This document shows, in pieces, positions 43,482 to 51,940 of a stretch of DNA of 64,000 nt (its first letter is position 1; each line of letters begins with the position of its first letter). The notes beneath the pieces were generated by a model. It saw only the letters and a program-made list of their open reading frames with translations. It was not told the DNA's origin and searched no databases. Where the stretch lies: the NCBI RefSeq assembly GCF_013450295.1, contig NZ_SKBR01000002.1:1078501-1142500 (forward strand), given 5' to 3'. A program made the translations under genes and the position numbers. Origin of the DNA: Streptomyces sp. AJS327 (GTDB taxonomy: Bacteria > Actinomycetota > Actinomycetes > Streptomycetales > Streptomycetaceae).

Positions 43482-44753
43482 TTGGGCTCGGGAGGGCTGG
43501 AGCTTCCCCCAGGCGAGGGCGTGTCCGAGGAGGACCAGGGCGCCGCCGACGCACCCCCGGGGGCCGTCTCCCTGGCACGCCCGATGGAGATCGGCGCCGA
43601 TCTCACCTGGGACGCCGAGATCTGGGCCGAGGTCCGCACCCGCGCCGAGCGCGCCGGTCGCGCCTACCTCTGGATCAACCTGGTCGAGCAGCGCACGCGA
43701 TCGGTCGTCTCCGCCGTGCTGCGCCCGATCTACGAGCCGGTGCACGGCGAGGATTGGGTCATGGCGGCGGCGGGCCCCACCGGCCAGGAGTGGGTGCAGC
43801 GGGCGGTGGCCGTCCGGGAGGTGAGCCGCCGTAAGGGCTACCTGCTCGACCCGGCCGACGACACCTTGCTCGCCTTCCTCACCCTGCCGCAGCTGCGTGA
43901 GCTGATGGTGCAGCACTGGCCCTGCTTCGAACCGTACTTCGACGACCGCAGGGAACTCGAACTCGCCCTGGACGAGCTGGAGGTGGCGCGCAGCGCCGTC
44001 GCCCGCAACCGGGCGCTCTCGCCCACCGTGCTGGCCCAGGCGGAGCGGATGTGCGCCCGGTTGCTGCGCTTCCTCGGCGCGATGGACGAGGACACCCCCT
44101 CCGCCGGGCGGCTTCCGGTGGACGCGGTGGAGAGCCTGGTGGGGGACCGCTTCGCCGACGTGGTGGGGGTGCACTCGGACCGGGTGCGGCTGCAACGGCA
44201 CCTGCCCGCCGAGGACGTGTTCGGCGGAGCCCGCAGGCTGGACGCCATGGGCATCGGACTCAACCTGCTCGTGCAGAACTTCGGCGGGCGGCGGCTGGTG
44301 CGGCTGGCGGAGTCCGGCTGCCGGGTCCGGCTGCTCTTCCTCAACCCGGCGAGCAGCGCGGTGCGTCGACGCGAACGGGAACTCGGCCTGAAGAAGGGCG
44401 AGTTGAGCCGTTCGGTGGAGACCAACATCCTGCACATGCGGCGGGTGCGCGATCGGCTGCGCGATCCGGCCGCCTTCGAGGTGCACGTCTTCGACGAGAC
44501 CCCGCGATGCGCCGCGTACCTGGTGGACGGGGACGGCAGCGACGGTCTGGCCGTCATCCAGACCTACCTGCGTCGGGTGCGGGGTCTGGAGTCCCCGGTC
44601 TTCGTGCTGCGCGGCGGCTCCCGCGACCTCGTCCAGCGGCCCGCCGACGGTGTCACCGGCGGCCCCCGCCGGGACGAGGGCGAAGGGGGTCTCTTCGCCA
44701 CCTACCGGGAGGAGTTCGAGTCCGTGTGGACGGACTCCCGCCCCGTCTCCTGA
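43482..44753 (+). CDS. SAV2148-family HEPN domain protein with PLD-like C-terminal half
   Basis: A 423-residue protein of a family conserved in Streptomyces. The N-terminal helical HEPN domain (about residues 45-200) contains R81-PIYEPV-H88, which fits the Rx4-6H motif of HEPN RNases. The C-terminal half (LVQNFGGRRLVRLAESG, LLFLNPASSAV, ILHMRRVRDRL) looks like a phospholipase-D-type fold of sensor proteins but lacks the HxK motif. The start is a TTG at 43482, read MGSGGLELPPGE, which the family shares. The targets are unknown. It sits between an FHA protein and a kinase. Confidence 0.75.
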   Translation: MGSGGLELPPGEGVSEEDQGAADAPPGAVSLARPMEIGADLTWDAEIWAEVRTRAERAGRAYLWINLVEQRTRSVVSAVLRPIYEPVHGEDWVMAAAGPTGQEWVQRAVAVREVSRRKGYLLDPADDTLLAFLTLPQLRELMVQHWPCFEPYFDDRRELELALDELEVARSAVARNRALSPTVLAQAERMCARLLRFLGAMDEDTPSAGRLPVDAVESLVGDRFADVVGVHSDRVRLQRHLPAEDVFGGARRLDAMGIGLNLLVQNFGGRRLVRLAESGCRVRLLFLNPASSAVRRRERELGLKKGELSRSVETNILHMRRVRDRLRDPAAFEVHVFDETPRCAAYLVDGDGSDGLAVIQTYLRRVRGLESPVFVLRGGSRDLVQRPADGVTGGPRRDEGEGGLFATYREEFESVWTDSRPVS

Positions 44754-44952
44754 CGTTGGCCCACGGACACCTCCGTGTCCCGTCCTCCGGCCCGTTCCCC
44801 GCGTGTCCCCTCGCCGTCCCCGTGGCTCCCTCGTGCCGTCCGTGCCCCCGCCGCTCGTCGGCGTGCAACTGATCGTGTAGGTACGGGAGTTGGGCGGCCT
44901 GTGGGTGAGCGGGGAGGGGCGGCGCAGGGTCCGGGTACGGCTCCGGCCTCCG

Positions 44953-44964
44953 TAAACTGCTGCC
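44953..44964 (+). promoter_or_regulatory. Leaderless promoter of the Ser/Thr kinase gene
   Basis: TAAACT (44953-44958), a near-perfect -10, is followed by six bases and the ATG at 44965. No Shine-Dalgarno sequence is present. Confidence 0.65.
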
Positions 44965-47067
44965 ATGGCGGACGACAACGGGGCGAGACGCGTCATCGGT
45001 GACCGGTTCGAGCTGCTGGAGCGGCTCGGGGGCGGCGGGATGGGGCTGGTCTGGCGCGCTCGGGACACCGAACTCCACCGGGAGGTCGCCCTCAAGGAGG
45101 TGCGCCCGCCCGATCCGAGGTTCAGCGACAGCCCCACCCAGGAGGCCGGGGTACTCCGCGAACGGGTGCTGCGCGAGGCGCGGGCGCTCGCGAGGCTGCG
45201 CCATCCGCAGGTGGTCACGATCTTCCATATCGTCACCGCCCCGGAGACCGACTTCCCGTGGCTAGTCATGGAGTTGGTGCCCGGCGGCTCCCTGGTGGAC
45301 CGGCTGGACCGGGGCCTGCTCGGGCCCGTCGAGGCCGCCCGGCTGGGGCGCGGGGTGCTGGCCGGGCTGCGGGCGGCGCACGCCGCGGGCATCCTGCACC
45401 GGGACGTGAAGCCGGGCAACGTGCTGCTGCGGGAGGACGGCAGCCCCGTCCTGACGGACTTCGGGATCGCGGCTCTGGGCGAGTTGAGCGCGCTGACCAG
45501 TACCGGGGCGCTCGTCGGCTCGCCGGAGTACATCGCCCCGGAGCGCGTCCGGGGGCAGGAGGGCAACCCGGCCTCGGACCTCTGGTCGCTGGGGCTGGTG
45601 CTCTACGTGGCGGTGGAGGGGAGGCATCCGCTGCGCCGCGACACGGTGCTGGCGACCCTCGGCGCCGTGCTGGACGCTCCCGTGCCGGAGGCCACCCGCG
45701 CGGGTCCGCTCACCTCCGTGCTGACCGCGCTGCTCGACCGGGACACCGACGCCCGGCCGGACGCCGCGCGCCTGGACGAACTGCTCGCCGCGGTCGAGGC
45801 CGGAGGGGAGGCGGGGCCGAGGGCCGAGGAGGAGCCGAACGGCCCCGGAAGTGTGGTGAGTTCGGGGGCCGAGGTGGCCGCCCTGCCGACCCAGCCGGGT
45901 GTCGCGCCGCAGCCCCCGCCCGGTGACCCGGAGGAGACACACGCCCCGCGCCCCGCTCCGGCTCCGGCGGCGCCCGGATACGCGGCCGCCACCACGCGCT
46001 CCGGAGCCCGTCCCGCGACGCCGTCCGCCGCCGAGCCGGGCACGCCACCGGAGGGCGCGGAGCCGTCCGGGACGACCGGGGACGACACCGAGGCGCCCGC
46101 CGCCGGGCCCGAGAAGCGCGACGGGGCGGAGCCGGACCCGGACGCCGACCGGAAGTCCGCCCCCGCGCTCGAGCCGGAGCCCACGGCCACCCCCGAACCC
46201 GAGCCCGCCGAACCGCGGTCCGCCCCCGAACCGGAACCCGAGGCCACGCCCGCCCCCGCGTCGAAGGCCCTCGTCCGGCGGTCCGTCGCCGAACCGGAGC
46301 CCGCGGCACAGGAGTCCGGTGCCGCGGAGTCCGGGTCCACGGAGGGGGATCCGGCGACCTCGGCCACGGCCGGGGTCGGCCGGGGCGCGAAGCGGCCCGG
46401 GGGTGACGGGCCGGAACCCGTCACCATCACCTCCTCCCGGTCCCGGGGCGGCCGGCGGTTCGTCATGGGTCTGGTGAAGACGGCGGTGGCCCTGGCCCTG
46501 ATCGTCACCGGGCTGAACTACACGCCTGACCTGCTGCGGAAGCTGGAGGGCGTGGGCGCCGCCGCCGACGCCGTGGCGGACGCGGGCTCCGGCGACGGAG
46601 ACGACGCGGAGAAGGACGACAACCACCTCTTCACGCCGAAGGGCGTGCGCGAGGGGCTGGCGAAGCTGAAGCCACTGATCGGGGGGACCAAGGTGACCTC
46701 GATGTCGTCGCACGGCAGTCACATGTCGGCCAGCGCCCCGCGCAAGGACGACCCGTCGCTGATGCACTCGTACTCCTACCGGGACGGCAAGGCGGAGAAC
46801 AGGGGGCCCGCGGGTCTCGCCCAGGGGCCGCCCCGCGTCGACTTCGCCAGGTTCGACTGGGACATGCTGCCCGGGGTGTGGCGGAAGGCGCAGACCGGGC
46901 TGGGCATCAAGCAGGCCAAACGCAGCCACATGAGCCTGGAGTTCTCCCCGGACCACGGGGTGGTGCTGGCGCTCTACGTCAGTGACGACTACGGCACCGC
47001 GTCGATGCGGGTGAACACCGAGGGGAAGACGGTGGCACGCAACCCCCGGGAGGCCCCGACGAACTAG
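44965..47067 (+). CDS. Transmembrane Ser/Thr protein kinase (PknB-like)
   Basis: A 700-residue kinase. Residues 10-275 form the Hanks-type domain: Gly loop LGGGGMGLVW, Lys in VALKEV, catalytic HRDVKPGNVLL, DFG in LTDFGIAAL and GSPEYIAPERV. A 200-residue Pro/Glu/Ala-rich, low-complexity linker follows. One membrane segment (VMGLVKTAVALALIVTGL) comes near residue 505, followed by a 170-residue extracellular domain without PASTA repeats. The sensor domain is therefore of another type. The FHA protein two genes upstream may read its phosphorylation, which is an inference from position. Confidence 0.88.
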   Translation: MADDNGARRVIGDRFELLERLGGGGMGLVWRARDTELHREVALKEVRPPDPRFSDSPTQEAGVLRERVLREARALARLRHPQVVTIFHIVTAPETDFPWLVMELVPGGSLVDRLDRGLLGPVEAARLGRGVLAGLRAAHAAGILHRDVKPGNVLLREDGSPVLTDFGIAALGELSALTSTGALVGSPEYIAPERVRGQEGNPASDLWSLGLVLYVAVEGRHPLRRDTVLATLGAVLDAPVPEATRAGPLTSVLTALLDRDTDARPDAARLDELLAAVEAGGEAGPRAEEEPNGPGSVVSSGAEVAALPTQPGVAPQPPPGDPEETHAPRPAPAPAAPGYAAATTRSGARPATPSAAEPGTPPEGAEPSGTTGDDTEAPAAGPEKRDGAEPDPDADRKSAPALEPEPTATPEPEPAEPRSAPEPEPEATPAPASKALVRRSVAEPEPAAQESGAAESGSTEGDPATSATAGVGRGAKRPGGDGPEPVTITSSRSRGGRRFVMGLVKTAVALALIVTGLNYTPDLLRKLEGVGAAADAVADAGSGDGDDAEKDDNHLFTPKGVREGLAKLKPLIGGTKVTSMSSHGSHMSASAPRKDDPSLMHSYSYRDGKAENRGPAGLAQGPPRVDFARFDWDMLPGVWRKAQTGLGIKQAKRSHMSLEFSPDHGVVLALYVSDDYGTASMRVNTEGKTVARNPREAPTN

Positions 47068-47743
47068 CCCACCGCGCGGCCCCGTTCGGAACGCTCCTGT
47101 TCCGGCGGTGTTCCGGCCGTTCCGGCCGTGCCCATGCCGCCCGGCCCGGCTCCCGTAGCGTGTGGCCACCAACCGCCGTGTGCCGTACGGGGGTTGAGCA
47201 CGCTCCGTGGCGCGCCGGGGCGTTGGGCGGGCGGGCGGCGGCGTGTGGGTGCGCACGGTCACCGGACTCGTGGGTGTTCGGGGGCGGTCGGGGGCCGCCG
47301 TTCGGTGCCGGGTGGGGGAGTTGGCGGGGCGGACGGGGTCGTCCGGTGCCGTCGCGGGTTCCTCGCCGCCCGGCGTCAGCCGGATGTCATCCCTGCTCAG
47401 GTGCGTGGGGCGGGGGTTGGCGGGTTCGGCCGCCGGGTCCGGACGGGGGGTGTGGGGCCAGGCGGGGCGGTGTCGGTGAACGGCCGCCTGAGGCACGGGA
47501 TTCCGTTCGGATGGGATAGCCCAGTGTGAACAGTACATGACGCGGGCAGACCCAACTTAGTGCGGTTTCGCGGGATTTGGATCTCCGAGAGCGCGTTGTA
47601 TATCTCACACCCGCCCGGAGAGCTTGAGCTGGGCGCGTCAATCCGACAGGGTTTCGACCACTCCCGGCACGGATCTTGATGCGCTGCCAGGCGTGCGCGA
47701 AAACGACATAAACCCCCCACATCACACGAGGAGGACCCTCGTC
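47068..47743. other. Intergenic region and subtilase promoter
   Basis: After the kinase stop a short hairpin CGGAAC-GCTCCT-GTTCCG (47087-47104) could terminate transcription. The middle 400 bases are G-rich and show no gene. An AT-richer stretch from 47530 to 47620 holds a promoter-like pair: TTGGAT at 47577-47582 and TATATC at 47599-47604, spaced by 16 bases. Confidence 0.5.
47577..47604 (+). promoter_or_regulatory. Promoter of the subtilase gene
   Basis: TTGGAT and TATATC with a 16-base spacer fit a vegetative (HrdB-type) promoter. The predicted start leaves a leader of about 130 bases before the ATG at 47744. Confidence 0.5.
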
Positions 47744-48955
47744 ATGGCTACTCCCATGCCTCGAAAGCGGCGGATTTCGATCGCCGTCGGTGCCGCCATC
47801 GCCGTCGCCGGCGGTGCGACCCTGCTGACCCTGCCCGCCGGGGCCTCGCCCGCCGAGGGCACCGTCTACGGGACGAACGCGAAGGGCGCGATCGACGGCA
47901 GCTACGTCGTGATGCTCAAGGACGAGAAGGGCGTCAAGGCCACCTCCTCCGGCAAGGAGCTGACCGAGGAGTACGGCGGCAAGGTCAAGCACACCTACTC
48001 GTCGGCCGTGAACGGCTTCTCCGCCAAGGGCCTCAGCGAGCAGGAGGCCAAGGAACTCGCGGCGGACGACAAGGTCGAGAAGGTGGTGCAGAACAAGCGC
48101 TTCACCATCAACGCCACGCAGGACAACCCGCCGTCCTGGGGCCTGGACCGCATCGACCAGGAGGAGACGGCGGGCGACGACGCCTACACCTACCCCGACA
48201 CCGCCGGGGAGGGCGTCACCGCGTACATCATCGACACCGGTGTGCGCATCACCCACCAGGACTTCGAGGACCGCGCCGAGCACGGCTACGACGCGGTGGA
48301 CGACGACAACGAGGCGGACGACGGCCAGGGCCACGGCACCCACGTGGCGGGCACCGTCGCGGGCAAGGACCACGGCGTCGCCAAGAAGGCCAAGATCGTC
48401 GCCGTCCGCGTGCTGGACGACCAGGGCTCCGGCACCACCGAGCAGGTCGTCAAGGGCATCGACTGGGTGACTGAGAACGCCTCCGGTCCGTCCGTCGCCA
48501 ACATGAGCCTCGGCGGCCCGCAGGACGAGGCGCTGGACGCCGCCGTCAAGAAGTCCATCGAGGCCGGGGTCAGCTACTCGGTCGCGGCGGGCAACGAGGG
48601 CCAGGACGCGGACGCCAGCTCGCCCGCGCGGGTGCCCGAGGCGATGACCGTCGCCGCCAGCGACGACGCGGACGCGCAGGCGTCCTTCTCGAACCACGGC
48701 GAGATCGTGGACCTCTACGCCCCCGGCGTGAAGATCACCTCCGCGACCAACACCGGCGACGACGCCACCGAGACGCTGGACGGCACCTCGATGGCGGCTC
48801 CGCACGTCGCGGGCGCGGCGGCGGTCTACCTGTCCGCGAACCAGGACGCCACCCCGGAGCAGGTCTCCACGGCTCTGACCGACGGGGCGACCCAGGACGC
48901 CATCACCAACCCGACCGGCAGCACCCCGAACAAGCTCCTCAAGGTCGGCGAGTGA
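47744..48955 (+). CDS. Secreted S8 family subtilisin-like serine protease
   Basis: A 403-residue preproenzyme. It has a signal peptide (RKRRISIAVGAAIAVAGG, cleavage probably after AGA near 34) and an inhibitor-I9-type propeptide (SYVVMLKDEKGVK to about residue 122). The mature protease has Asp164 in IIDTG, His200 in GHGTHVAG, the oxyanion Asn284 in AAGN and Ser349 in GTSMAAP. It is close to proteinase-K-like enzymes of Streptomyces and has no extra C-terminal domain. GAGGAGGA precedes the ATG. Confidence 0.93.
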   Translation: MATPMPRKRRISIAVGAAIAVAGGATLLTLPAGASPAEGTVYGTNAKGAIDGSYVVMLKDEKGVKATSSGKELTEEYGGKVKHTYSSAVNGFSAKGLSEQEAKELAADDKVEKVVQNKRFTINATQDNPPSWGLDRIDQEETAGDDAYTYPDTAGEGVTAYIIDTGVRITHQDFEDRAEHGYDAVDDDNEADDGQGHGTHVAGTVAGKDHGVAKKAKIVAVRVLDDQGSGTTEQVVKGIDWVTENASGPSVANMSLGGPQDEALDAAVKKSIEAGVSYSVAAGNEGQDADASSPARVPEAMTVAASDDADAQASFSNHGEIVDLYAPGVKITSATNTGDDATETLDGTSMAAPHVAGAAAVYLSANQDATPEQVSTALTDGATQDAITNPTGSTPNKLLKVGE

Positions 48956-49002
48956 CACACGGCGCGTGACGCCGGGGTCGGCACGGCGTCCGCCGCATGA
49001 CC

Positions 49003-49076
49003 CCGGAACGGCCAGCACGGCGCTCCGCCCCCGTCCCCTCCCCCTGGGACGTGGCGGAGCGCCGTGCCCGTTCCGG
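49003..49076. terminator. Long hairpin between subtilase and the sulfur operon
   Basis: GCACGGCGCTCCGCC (49015-49029) pairs with 49053-49067 over 15 bp. An outer CCGGAACGG/CCGTTCCGG stem extends it with a 3-base bulge. It follows the subtilase gene and faces the end of the minus-strand chelatase gene. Confidence 0.75.
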
Positions 49077-49226
49077 CGCCCGTACCTTCAACCGACCGTT
49101 GAGCAGGGAGAGTTGGGGGCGGACGGCCGTCAACCCCCGTGCGGCGGGCGGACGGTGGCGTCCGCGTGGCGGCGTGCCCCGGGCGGGGCGCGGCGGGCGT
49201 CCGGCGGGCCGGGAGCGGGGCCGGGG

Positions 49227-50033
49227 TCAGGCGGCGGCGAGGGCCAACGGCCGGGCGGCCTGGGCCTGTTCGGCCCGTCGCACCAGCAGCCGGGCCAACT
49301 CCGGCGCGTCACCCAGCACCGGGGCGAGCAGGTCGGCCCCGGCCTCCCGCGCCCCGGCGGCGATCCGGTCCGGCAGGAAACCGGGGGCGATGACGTAGGG
49401 GGCGACCACCACGTGGTCGGCCCCGGCGGCTCGGAGCGCCCGTACCGCGTCCTCGGTACGGGGAGCCGCCGCGGAGGCGAACGCGGGCCGCACGGCGCAC
49501 CACTGGGCGGTGCGCCACCACTCCCGCGCGGTTTCCGCGGTCACCGCGATCGCCTCCGGGTCCGAGGAGCCCGCCGCCGCCAGCACCACACCGGTCGCGT
49601 GCCGTGGGCGAGCCGGTGGCCCGCACTCCCGCAGCCGCCGCTCCAGCGCCCGTACGAGCAGCGGGTCCGGGCCGAGCACCGCGGCCTGGCGCACCGCCAT
49701 GCCGGGCAGCCGGGCGAGGGCACCGGCGAGGGCCGCCGGGATGTCGGTCTTGGCGTGGAAGGCCCGGCTGAGCAGCAGCGGTACCGCCACGACCTCGCGC
49801 ACCCCGTCCGCGTACAGCTCCTCCAGGGCGCGCGGCACCGAGGGGGCGTCGAACTCCAGGTAGCAGGCGGCGACCCGGAGTTCGGGGCGCAGGGCACGCA
49901 CCCGCGCGGTGAGCGCCGCGACGGTCACCGCGTGCCGGGGGTCGCGGCTGCCGTGCGCGACGAGCAGCAGCGCCGGGCGCGGGGGGTGCCCGGGCGTCCC
50001 CGGTGTTCCCGGGGCGGTCGCGAAGGGGAGCAT
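49227..50033 (-). CDS. Sirohydrochlorin chelatase-like protein (CbiX/SirB)
   Basis: A 268-residue protein with two CbiX-type halves. The first starts LLLVAHGSRDPRHA, with the metal-binding His, and the second starts VLAAAGSSDPEA. Such proteins insert iron or cobalt into sirohydrochlorin. Next to sirA, which needs sirohaem, iron insertion is the likely role. The gene lies 13 bases after the permease gene and is the last gene of the sulfur operon. Confidence 0.8.
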   Translation of the reverse strand: MLPFATAPGTPGTPGHPPRPALLLVAHGSRDPRHAVTVAALTARVRALRPELRVAACYLEFDAPSVPRALEELYADGVREVVAVPLLLSRAFHAKTDIPAALAGALARLPGMAVRQAAVLGPDPLLVRALERRLRECGPPARPRHATGVVLAAAGSSDPEAIAVTAETAREWWRTAQWCAVRPAFASAAAPRTEDAVRALRAAGADHVVVAPYVIAPGFLPDRIAAGAREAGADLLAPVLGDAPELARLLVRRAEQAQAARPLALAAA

Positions 50034-50046
50034 GGCTGGGGTCCGT

Positions 50047-51018
50047 TCAGGCTCGGGTGGTGGCCAGGCCGCGGTGGAGCAGGACGCGCCGCTCCAGCGG
50101 GGCGAACAGCGCCGACTCGATGAGGACGCCGATGGCGAGGATCAGCAGCACGGCGGCGAGCACCAGGCTCAGGTCCTCCCGCTGCCGCCCCTCGTCGAGA
50201 ATCCGCCCGACGCCGGGCAGCGGGGTGGCGGTGATCAGCTCGGCGGTCATCAGCGCCCGCCAGCCGAACGTCCAGCCCTGCCGCAGCGCCGCGATCAGAC
50301 CGGGCAGCGCCGCGGGGACCAGGACGTGCAGCGCGCCCGCCGCCCCGGTGGCGCCCATCGAGCGGCCCGCGCGCAGCAGCAGCGGCGGCACCTGGTCGAC
50401 GGCCGAGAGCACCCCCACCGCGATCGAGGGCACCGCGCCCAGCAACACCACCGCGTAGACCGCGCCCTCCGACTCGCCGAGCGCGATCACCGCGACCGGC
50501 ACCAGCGCGGCGGCGGGCAGCGACTGCACGGCGGACAGCACCGGTCCGAGGGTGGAGCGCACCAGCCGGACGCGGGCCAGCAGCATGCCGAGCGGCACCC
50601 CGATCGCGGCGGAGACGCCGAAGCCGATCAGGCAGCGCAGCACGCTCTGGCCCAGGGCGGGCAGCAGGGTGCCGTCCGACCACGCCCCGGCCAGGTCACC
50701 CCAGACCTCGGCGGGGGAGGGCAGCCGGGCCGACCAGTTGAGGACGACGGCGAGTTGCCAGAGTCCGAGCACCAGCGCCAGCGCGGCCAGCGGCGGCCCC
50801 ACCGCGCCCGCTGCGCGGCGCCAGCGGGCACCGCCGCCGCCCTCCCGGGTCTCCAGCGCGTCCAGGCCGGAGGCCATCCGGTCCTCAGGGGCCTCCGCTT
50901 CCGCCGGACCGGACCCACCGGCGGGGGCGTGGGGAGCGTCGCGGTCGTCGGGCTCGTCCGGGCCGCCGGGCTCGGACGGGCCCGGAGCGGCGCGGGTGGC
51001 GGCGTCAGCGCCGGGCAT
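50047..51018 (-). CDS. ssuC: Sulfonate/taurine-type ABC permease
   Basis: A 323-residue permease of the BPD_transp_1 family. A 70-residue Pro/Glu-rich N-terminal tail leads into about six membrane segments (LAALALVLGLWQLAVV onward). The conserved loop reads GATGAAGALHVLVPAALPG and GWRALMTAELI is a SsuC/TauC motif. The ATG overlaps the end of the ATPase gene by 14 bases. It should import sulfonates or sulfate esters, but no binding-protein gene is present. Confidence 0.8.
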   Translation of the reverse strand: MPGADAATRAAPGPSEPGGPDEPDDRDAPHAPAGGSGPAEAEAPEDRMASGLDALETREGGGGARWRRAAGAVGPPLAALALVLGLWQLAVVLNWSARLPSPAEVWGDLAGAWSDGTLLPALGQSVLRCLIGFGVSAAIGVPLGMLLARVRLVRSTLGPVLSAVQSLPAAALVPVAVIALGESEGAVYAVVLLGAVPSIAVGVLSAVDQVPPLLLRAGRSMGATGAAGALHVLVPAALPGLIAALRQGWTFGWRALMTAELITATPLPGVGRILDEGRQREDLSLVLAAVLLILAIGVLIESALFAPLERRVLLHRGLATTRA

Positions 51019-51841
51019 GGCGGATGATCTCCTCGTGCAGGTGCCCGGTGATCTCCCGGGCCACCGAGGTGACGTCGGTGTCCTCGATCCGGCGCGGGTG
51101 CGGGATGTCGATGTCCCACTCACGGGCGACCCGCCCGGGGCGCGAGGCGAGCAGCACCACGCGCTGCCCGAGCCGGACCGCCTCGCGGACGTTGTGGGTG
51201 ACGAACACGACGGTGGGCCGCCGCTCCGTCCACACCCGGGTCAGCTCCTCGTGCAGCAGGTCCCGGGTGATGGCGTCCAGCGCCGCGAACGGCTCGTCCA
51301 TCAGCAGCACCTCGCTGCCCTGCGCCAGCGCGCGGGCCAGCGCGACGCGCTGCCGCATCCCGCCGGACATCTCGTGCACCCGCTTGCGGTAGGCGTCCGG
51401 CAGCCGCACCAGACGCAGCAACTCCTCGGCCCGCTCGCGCCGTTCGGCCTTTGGCACCCCGGCCAGCCGCAGCGTCAGCTCGACGTTGCGGCCCGCGGTC
51501 AGCCAGGGGAAGAGCGCGTGGTCCTGGAACATCAGCGCCGGGCGCCCGGACGGCACCCGCACGGTGCCCTCGCTCGGCCGCTCCAGCCCGGCGACCAGGT
51601 TGAGCAGGGTCGACTTGCCGCATCCCGAGGCCCCGAGCAGGCAGACGAACTCGCCGGGCGCCGCGCGCAGATCGACGCCGTCCAGCACCCGCTGGGCGCC
51701 GCGGCGCCCCCCGAAGGACTTGGAGACGCCCTCCAGCCGGATGGCGTCCTCCGCCGTGCCCGGCGCGGACGCCACCGGGGGCCCGGCCGTGGCCGGTGCG
51801 GTGGCCCGCGCGCGGGGCGGCGCGTCGAGTTTCACGGGCAC
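51005..51841 (-). CDS. ssuB: Sulfonate/taurine-type ABC ATPase
   Basis: A 278-residue ATPase: Walker A LGASGCGKST, Q loop MFQDHALFPW, signature MSGGMRQR, Walker B VLLMDEPFAALD and switch VTHNVREA. All match the SsuB/TauB group. GAGGAGAGG precedes the GTG start. In the Streptomyces operons I recall, a lipoprotein gene lies between cysN and this gene. Here the gap is only 100 bases and cannot hold one. Confidence 0.85.
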   Translation of the reverse strand: MPVKLDAPPRARATAPATAGPPVASAPGTAEDAIRLEGVSKSFGGRRGAQRVLDGVDLRAAPGEFVCLLGASGCGKSTLLNLVAGLERPSEGTVRVPSGRPALMFQDHALFPWLTAGRNVELTLRLAGVPKAERRERAEELLRLVRLPDAYRKRVHEMSGGMRQRVALARALAQGSEVLLMDEPFAALDAITRDLLHEELTRVWTERRPTVVFVTHNVREAVRLGQRVVLLASRPGRVAREWDIDIPHPRRIEDTDVTSVAREITGHLHEEIIRHARR

Positions 51842-51940
51842 GGTCAGTCCTCTCCTCGGTGGTGCGGCGGCCGGTCCCAACGGCCCGGCCGCCGGGCGGA
51901 ATCGGGGCGTCCGGCGGTCGCCGGAGCCCCGGGGGGCGCG

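Noticed and set aside
45262..47538. 758-codon minus-strand frame over the kinase
   Set aside because: Antisense shadow; the kinase has all catalytic motifs on the plus strand.
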